A stretch of 64,000 nt of DNA from Pelodera strongyloides (Eukaryota > Nematoda > Chromadorea > Rhabditida > Rhabditidae). Under the pieces are notes generated by a model. That model made no database searches. It worked only from the letters and a program-made list of their open reading frames with translations, and was not told the origin of the DNA. Position 1 is the first letter of the stretch, and the number at the start of each line of letters is the position of its first letter. Location: NCBI GenBank assembly GCA_036852015.1, contig JAANDG010000239.1, positions 62,001 through 126,000 on the forward strand, in the 5' to 3' direction. Position numbers and translations under genes: made by a program. Positions 57,650 through 64,000 of this stretch are shown piece after piece.

Positions 57650-58540
57650 GTAATCGTACGTTTTTTTTCAGAAGTGGACGAGCTGGTGGCAAAGGTGTGC
57701 GCTTGGAACATCTTACTGTACAACTTCAAAATTTGCAGCTTGTGGATTCGCTTAAAGGGACAGGCCCATCAAAGTAAACCTATATTTACGACTTCGTCTT
57801 AATTTTTATTAAAAGTGTTTGTTACAATATATGCAAACCAAATTTTATCGACATTCACCCCGGGGAACTTTTTCCGACGAGCGCATCCACAAATGTATAC
57901 CGTTGCCTGGCCCTTCCTCTCGTTGTCTATCCGCTCTGGTTGTCTGCTCTCTCGGTTTTTTTCTTTGGCACCTCTTTATTGAGCATACTCTCTCATACGT
58001 AATTTTGTAACTGTGTTATAACATACGAGAAGTAAAAGAATTATTAGGACTAAATGGATGCAAATACGGTACCCTTATGAGTTGGGCTCGGCGTAAAAAA
58101 GTTCCCCGGGGTGAATGTGGATAAAAATTAGTGTGTATATATTGTAATAAACGCTGCTAATAAAAAAACATGAAATCGTAAGTATATGTTTATTTTGATG
58201 GGCCTGTCCCTTTAACAGTGAACAGGTTGTCAAAATTGAACTAAATCATAGTTGAGTGACCTCAAGAAAGATTTCCATTGTTGAATTGAGTGCTTCTCTG
58301 AACCTGACCCGCACGGTGCACCGCAGACTTTACGTTTACGTACGCAGACTATCGTACGTTTTTTTCAGAAGTGGACGAGCTGGTGGCAAAGGTGTGCGCT
58401 TGGAACATCTTACTGTACAACTTCAAAATTTGCAGCTTGTGGATTCACTTAACAGTGAACAGGTTGTCAAAATTTAACTAAATCATAGTTGAGTGACCTC
58501 AAGAAAGATTTCCATTGTTGAATTGAGTGCTTACGTGATA
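57650..58540 (+). repeat. Tandem duplication with possible exon, one copy interrupted by a MITE
   Basis: Copy 1 (57650-57755 plus 58212-58295) and copy 2 (about 58343-58535) share CGTACGTTTTTTTCAGAAGTGGACG through ...GGTTGTCAAAATT and GAAAGATTTCCATTGTTGAA. Each has a TTTTTTCAG acceptor-like site followed by an open stretch (SGRAGGKGVRLEHLTVQLQN in copy 2). No family is recognised. Confidence 0.6.
57752..58215. mobile_element. TTAA-flanked MITE, family 1, with empty site in copy 2
   Basis: Filled site GATTCGC-TTAA-AGGGAC...GTCCCT-TTAA-CAGTG; the empty site in the tandem copy reads GATTCAC-TTAA-CAGTG (around 58450). This proves both the boundaries and a 4-bp TTAA duplication. Confidence 0.95.
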
Positions 58541-59195
58541 ACCTAGGCGTCAACTAAAATACGGTCCTACCGCCACATTACTATTACTTCATCCTACCAC
58601 CACTTTACTTTACAGTAGACGGTTCGACCCGTCTATGGTAGACTCGTCTATAGAGTGAACCGGAGGTGCGCGAAAAATGCTTTTGGCACCGTGGCGCACC
58701 CGTGGATGGACAAAAGTGTGCCGTTGTTGCGCAAGCGGAATCGGACAAACTTTATGTAAATGTGACGCATACCGCGTGCACAATAGGGGCATTTACTATG
58801 GCAGGCCTATATCCTTACACGGATATTTACTGTGGCAGGTCTATTTCTCCCTACACGGAATGTGACAAAAAGATGAATTCTCAATTATTGATTGGTTGCC
58901 TGGTCACGTGATCGTGACCGGGTGCAGTGGAAAAAAACGACAACGAGGAGCCGGCTTTCTGATTTTTTTCCATTATTCAATGGATTTTTTTTTCATTGTC
59001 ATACATTACTGCAATGATGCATTTATTGCAGAACTTTTGCAAAATGTGTTATATCCAAACGTGTTAATTTACCGTGATTGGTTTTGGCTACTTTCTTTAC
59101 GTTACTCCTTTCATTGACAAACTGTCCTACGATGTAAGTAGGGGTGTCTTAGTATTGGTGTTACGCAGTTTTTAGCTTTTCGTCCTGAATTCAGC
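58541..59195. other. Upstream of gene F, no gene called
   Basis: An ORF at 58666-58911 overlaps repeated GGCAGG..TAT..TACACGGA motifs; no recognisable product. Confidence 0.35.
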
Positions 59196-61726
59196 ATGTC
59201 TGAAAACGCCCCAGCTCCATGTGTCCCGGATAATCATACTTCTCAAACCGGACTGCATACTTTCAAAATCCAAGTGCAAAATGGTGGGTTTCGACTTGAA
59301 CTAATATAACTATTTTAGTCCATTTTAAAATAATACCATTTTATGCCAATAATTTAGGTGTCGCACTATTTCGGTTAAGTAGCTGTTTGAATTTGTGATG
59401 CCATTCTTATTAATTAAGTATGCCGCGCACCCTTTTTCGACCATAGGTGTGCGACACGACCGCGTAGCTAAATCAGTGTAATTAGGAAAGTGAGAAATTC
59501 CGCTGCTAAATAACAAACCTTTTCAAGCGATACAACAGCCTCAAGCTCAAACCGCTTTTCACAACTCACTATGTTGTATGCAACTAACATAATTAAACTA
59601 AGAAAGATTTTCTGCCGCGGACTTATTTGAATACACTGCATGGAAATAAAGCGTCCGTCATACATAAACTTGAAAACCCGGTTGTTTTACCGCTTTAAGA
59701 TAAGTCATTTTCCAAGTAAACTGCCCGAATTTCAGATCACACCTTTTACGTGAATCCTCACTTTCTCGCCGAATTCTCGCCAGTTTTTGAGAAACTTTTC
59801 TTCGGTGACTTCAAAGAGGCTCGAGAACAAAGTGCGGTGTTCCCAGTTAGTTTTCTTTTACCTTACCTACTTTGTTGCGTCTAAGTTTGATACACTTTTT
59901 GGTCTTATTCGCTTTTCACAATGCCGATTATTTATGTGGCCACACTAGAACCCGCGCAAAGAAAAGACGGTCCATCATTGCGGCGCGGTGGATCCTCTAG
60001 AGAGCGAGCGATGTGCGCTGAGCTGTCGTTGCTCGTGAAGAATGTGACATTTCAGCTGGCGCGTCAGATGAATAGTGCCGTCGTTTTTATGTGATACACT
60101 GATAAAGTCCGCGCAAGCGCCCGCCCATACACGATGCGCAGCGTGTTGACTGTGCGCCACATTTCGCGGCAACGTGTTCAATTCCAGTTGGCACACCTAT
60201 GGCTCACCACTTAGGGGAAGTGCGCCGTCTGGTATGCGCACCAGTGGGACTAGCTCCGCACTCCCTAGAGGGGGCACGCGCTGACATATTTTTTTGCGAG
60301 CGTTGCTTGCGGGCGCGTCACATTGGAAGATGGCGCACACATCGCTCAAGTTGAGTGACCATTTCCAATTTTCAAGATTCGTATAGAGAAAACATTTTAG
60401 GATGAAAGTCTTCAAACCATGACTCTTCTTCTCAGTACTCTTGAAGCCGGACTGAAGGGTGATACTACAGTAACAAGTTAGCAATTTGATCACCTTTGTC
60501 GCGGAACCGGAAATACATTTGGGTATGGTTTCTACATGCATTCTCTCGTTTTCACGTATGAGCTTAAATCCATAATTTAGCGTCGCAACTTAACGACTTG
60601 ATGCGGCTCGCTAACAAATACGAGATCGCCATCCTGCACAACCATTGCAAGGATTACATTGGTTAGTTTTCGAGAGAGATAGAGAGAGAGAGAGGGAGAG
60701 AGAGAGAGGAGGGGAGAGAGAGAGAGGGGGGGGAAAATGAGAGGGAGGAACGGTGCCGGTCTAAAGAGGATCGTAATGTTTTTACTTTGGTAGTTCGGCG
60801 CATTGCCCACCCGTCCGACTTTGGTATCGACGTCGAAATTATGAGTGACTTTCTGCAGGTGGTCCTCGAGCACGGAAATACGTAAGTAATGGAAGCGGTT
60901 TTATTATTTTCTCGTGTATTCACATGAATATTGATCGATTGACGTATCATATACCCGCCCAAGTTTAGAAAAAATGAGGTGGCCTCATCGATATGTCTGA
61001 CAAAAGGCTATTTGTCTTTTTGCACTACTGTGACATGTACACATATTTTCTTTAGCGACTACGAAGATGTAAAGTGGAAAATTATTAACTACCTTGCTGT
61101 AGAAAAGACCGAAACACTTGTGGAGATCAAGCTGTGGGACAAGGTGGGTTATTCACTATTTTAGGAGCACTACAGCTAGTTCTGCTAGTTGGCGACCTCG
61201 TGGTTCATGTCTGTTGTCGTCATTGTATTGTGCTACAAGGCCCAATTTGCTTTGTTGCTAGAATAAGTTTGGCTCCGCTCCGTACTGCATGTAATACCTC
61301 GTTCAAAAATTATTCAATGTACAGAATATTTCTTATAATTTTCAGGTAAAAGACTCAAACTTGACCGCTGCCATTTTTAAGACGGCAATGAAGAATTGTG
61401 ACCCTCGCAACACAGAGCATTCTAGCGGAATGAGAAGAGCCAGTGCTGGGAAATGTATTGTGCTCAATTGTGGACAGGTAAGCTAATCTTCATTCAACTG
61501 AGCGATATTGCATCTGTGGAGCGAATCGAATGCAAACATTAAATAAACGATCTCAACTTACAATTAGTCACATGTTGTCAATAAAAAATGAGGCTTCCAG
61601 GAGAACGTTTGGACGTGTTGTCCAAAATGTTTCAAGACTGTCTGCCCCTCACATATCACTCCTCCGCAGTGTTCTGCGACCGTCGCTAAAGAGAAAGTTG
61701 ATCGTACTGCGTTCGAGGATGCTTAA
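59196..61726 (+). CDS. Gene F: BTB/POZ protein with C-terminal Cys/His cluster, 8 exons
   Basis: Exons: 59196-59283, 59736-59845, 60401-60476, 60581-60661, 60794-60881, 61056-61143, 61346-61477 and 61601-61726; 262 residues, phases as in B-D. Starts MSENAPAPCVPDNH. BTB: HTFYVNPHFLAEFSPVFEKL and FFGDFKEAREQ, DESLQTMTLLLSTL, SQLNDLMRLANKYEIAIL. Helical part: DVEIMSDFLQVVLEHGN, YEDVKWKIINYLAVEK, VKDSNLTAAIFKTAMK. Cluster: C214-x4-C219, then C228-x2-C231-x4-C236-x2-H239-x5-C245 (TCCPKCFKTVCPSH). F belongs with E and G in a second subfamily, and its different spacing around a kept core shows that the cluster is under constraint. Introns hold a GA tract and few MITEs. Confidence 0.85.
60673..60735. 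repeat. GA-rich simple repeat in gene F intron 4
   Basis: GAGAGA with GGGG interruptions directly after the exon 4 donor. Confidence 0.85.
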
Positions 61727-62359
61727 TGCGCTCGCTCCTTTTACAGTAAGCTACAGTAAGTTTACAGTACATGTTGTTAAATGATAATTATTGCAGTGGA
61801 TTATATAAGATGTATTTTGCCGATCTTCTAGTGATTTGACTTCATAACGTAGCTTTTATAATGAAAATAAAAAAATTTTTATGTTGCTCTAATATTTTTT
61901 GCTTTTGTTTCTTGTTGCTGAATTCAGTTGCCGCATTATTATATTTGTTCAAATAAATATGAAATGTTCACTCTGTAAATGCGATGTATTGTACATACTG
62001 GGTACTAAATTTACCCAACCAATTATCAGTACGAGAGTCGTGCTATTTTCTTTAAACTTTTTTGTTACTTTAAAAACTCCATTCCACATTTTAGTGTCCG
62101 ATTTTCTTAGTTCATCTGTGTTTTTAAGGAACTAAGACCACTCTCAAAAATCGAATTGTAGCGGTTATGTTCTTGAAATATTACAAAAATCATTATCCGA
62201 ATTATTCTTTATTATAAAACCGAATGTTTATTGAATTGTTGTTACTGTTGTCCGCTGCGATCATCGTGGTCCGCACATTTCAGTGTTATTATGTAATTCT
62301 TCATGTTCTTTCATCTTATGAAAACGCACTTTTAACGTTCCCTTATTTAGTTCCTACTC
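61727..62359. other. Between genes F and G, no gene seen
   Basis: AT-rich; includes the presumed 3' UTR of F and promoter of G. No conserved upstream block like that of A-D was found. Confidence 0.4.
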
Positions 62360-64000
62360 ATGGTGGTTGTTTCGGAAATGTTTGAAGAATGCCCGAAGGC
62401 TGCCCCGGAGCCACCTTCTGTTCACGAGGCATACCGAACTGAGACCACCCTTCACCCGTTCAGGATTCAAGTAAAGGACGGTTGGTATATTTTCAGTTTA
62501 CGGTTTACGACCAGTGGAAATGTGAAGTAAATTGGTCGGCTGGCGCTTGGTCCATGAAATTTGTTAGCTATTAATATGACGGAAAAAAACTAGTATTTGA
62601 AATTTCCGAGCTACTTAACCCCATCAGCGCTGTAAAGTGTTCTAGCAATGAGCAACTTTTGGTCTGCAAGTTGCGTGGAAATGGAAATGGAGTGCTTTCC
62701 GTTTGTAAAAGCTGATGTGTCATATTTGGTGTGCACACCGTAAAGCCGCTGCTTCGTTATCGCGGCGCACTCAAAAGTGTGCGAGGTGGCCGCGGCGAGT
62801 GCCGTTACATGTTTGGCACATAATATTTTCAGGTCATTCATCATTATGATTATGAAATGAGGTCGCTTTGGCTCTAAGACTTTGCACACTTGTAGCGGCC
62901 CACGTAAAGGTGCAGGTCGCCGCTGCGCAAGCCTGATTCAGGACAACTAATTATATATTTCAGGTCACGTCTTCTACGTCAACCACTATTTGCTGGCTGA
63001 ACTCTCCCCAGTATTTGAAAAGCTTTTCTTTGGAGGTTTCAAGGAAAGTCGGGATCAAAAAGCTTGCCTTCCGGTTAGTTTTTGTAGTTTTGAATTCACA
63101 ATTAATTCTTGTTAATGTACTTCTTTTTTTTCTCCTTATATGTGTCTTATAGTTTGTGTCTTTATTTAAGCTTGGCGACATATATCATATATGTTTGTGC
63201 CTTTAAAGCTGTACGTCAGCCGGTTTATGAAAGGTGTTCTGAAGAACTGTATTTTTATTGAATTATATTCAAATGAATTTAATTTGAATAAAACTTCGGC
63301 ATTGTATCGCACCGTTTTCACCACGTGGGAATATAGCGTATAACATCCAGGAAAATCGGATGTTATGTAGCTTTAAATGTTTAGAACAAGAACAATTCGC
63401 CTAAATTGTTTGTTAAATACAGTACATTGCAGAACGAAACTGTGCACTCGATGAACCTTCTACTGACCTCCTTGAGCTTATGCGTCTGGCCGCCCTTTAC
63501 GACATCAAATGTTTGCGCAACCACTGCAGGAATTTTATCGGTCGTTCTTTGTTTTTGTTCTTGCTGTTGTTTCTATATTTTCGTCATTCATCATTATAAT
63601 AGTTTATTAATGAATACGTAAACAAAGAAGGTACATAGCTCAAAATGCAATCATAACAACGTGGTACCGCGCCTCCTAACGCGGCATTAAAAAACGATGG
63701 CCAATTTTGTACTCAGCTTAGGTTTCCTAATTACTCGATTGCATTATTTATTGAAGGTCATTCTTCGAATATTAAATGTAATCTTCATAATCTCCATTTA
63801 GCAAAAATAATTGCATGTGCTGAAGGGAACATTTTCAACGAGCAATTGGTTTTGATGTGCGAGGTACTGAATGTTATTGCGGACACGGAAGAAACGTGAG
63901 CACAAATTACAGCATTAAAAACATTTCTTGAGGTTTTGCAATTTTGTTGAGGTTTTTGAGCTTTTGACTTTATTTTCTTCTGAAAGTGGTATAACGACAA
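62360..64000 (+). pseudogene. Gene G: BTB paralogue with fused exon 3/4, cut by right edge
   Basis: Exons: 62360 (or second in-frame ATG at 62378)-62480, with SVHEAYRTETTLHPFRIQVKD; 62964-63073, with HVFYVNHYLLAELSPVFEKL; 63433-63540; 63802-63895, with FNEQLVLMCEVLNVIA. The third exon joins the first part of exon 3 (NETVHSMNLLL) to exon 4 (LLELMRLAALYDIKCLRNHC) with no intron and about 49 coding bases missing. The two halves are in different frames, so the BTB helix after the junction is not read correctly from the upstream frame. Downstream phase is again normal. Exons 6-8 lie beyond the window. It may be a pseudogene, or use an unseen splice site. Confidence 0.6.

Overview
The window looks like a transposon-rich stretch of a small-genome eukaryote, most likely a nematode. 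The signs are spliceosomal introns with TTTCAG-type acceptors, interstitial TTAGGC repeats (the nematode telomere unit), LINE, LTR and miniature inverted-repeat (MITE) families, and no bacterial-type gene organisation. The species assignment is inference.

The main genic content is a cluster of seven related small genes, labelled A to G here, that do not appear as long ORFs because each is cut into about eight exons of 76-153 nt. Genes A (cut by the left edge), B, C, D and E lie on the minus strand. F and G (cut by the right edge) lie on the plus strand, so E and F are head to head. Joining exons at consensus splice sites gives open frames of 266 (B), 258 (C), 257 (D) and 262 (F) codons, with intron phases 1,0,1,1,2,0,0 in the complete copies. 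The products have an N-terminal BTB/POZ fold (exons 1-4), a helical BACK-like segment (exons 5-7) and a C-terminal Cys/His cluster split over exons 7 and 8 (C-x2-C-x7-C-x2-C-x4-C-x2-H-x7-C in B-D). The cluster resembles the piggyBac-transposase cysteine-rich domain or an AN1 zinc finger. C and D are compact (about 4 kb); B carries the same exons over about 25 kb because its introns are full of mobile DNA. E (2-nt deletion in exon 2, decayed last exon) and G (exons 3 and 4 fused out of frame) look damaged.

Layout: 1-2.9 kb gene A; 3-5 kb MITE and tRNA-derived SINE; 5.4-30.7 kb gene B, whose introns hold TIR elements, two large palindromes, an LTR retrotransposon with a hAT-like MITE inside it (12.75-16.17 kb), RTE and CR1/Jockey-like LINE fragments, a nearly complete LINE (20-24.5 kb) and a 2.1-kb GA satellite; 31-35 kb chained TTAA-flanked MITEs; 35.9-40.2 kb an element with split direct repeats (PAT/Ngaro-like layout); 40.7-44.9 kb gene C; 46.7-50.3 kb gene D; 51.4-52.5 kb a LINE ORF1-only element; 52.6-56.4 kb gene E; 57.6-58.5 kb a tandem duplication with a MITE in one copy; 59.2-61.7 kb gene F; 62.4 kb to the end gene G.

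The most interesting theme is the pairing of a BTB family whose tail may be a transposase-type zinc domain with an unusually dense population of MITEs duplicating TTAA, the piggyBac-type target. One MITE is proven by an empty site inside the window. A functional link between the two is hypothesis only.
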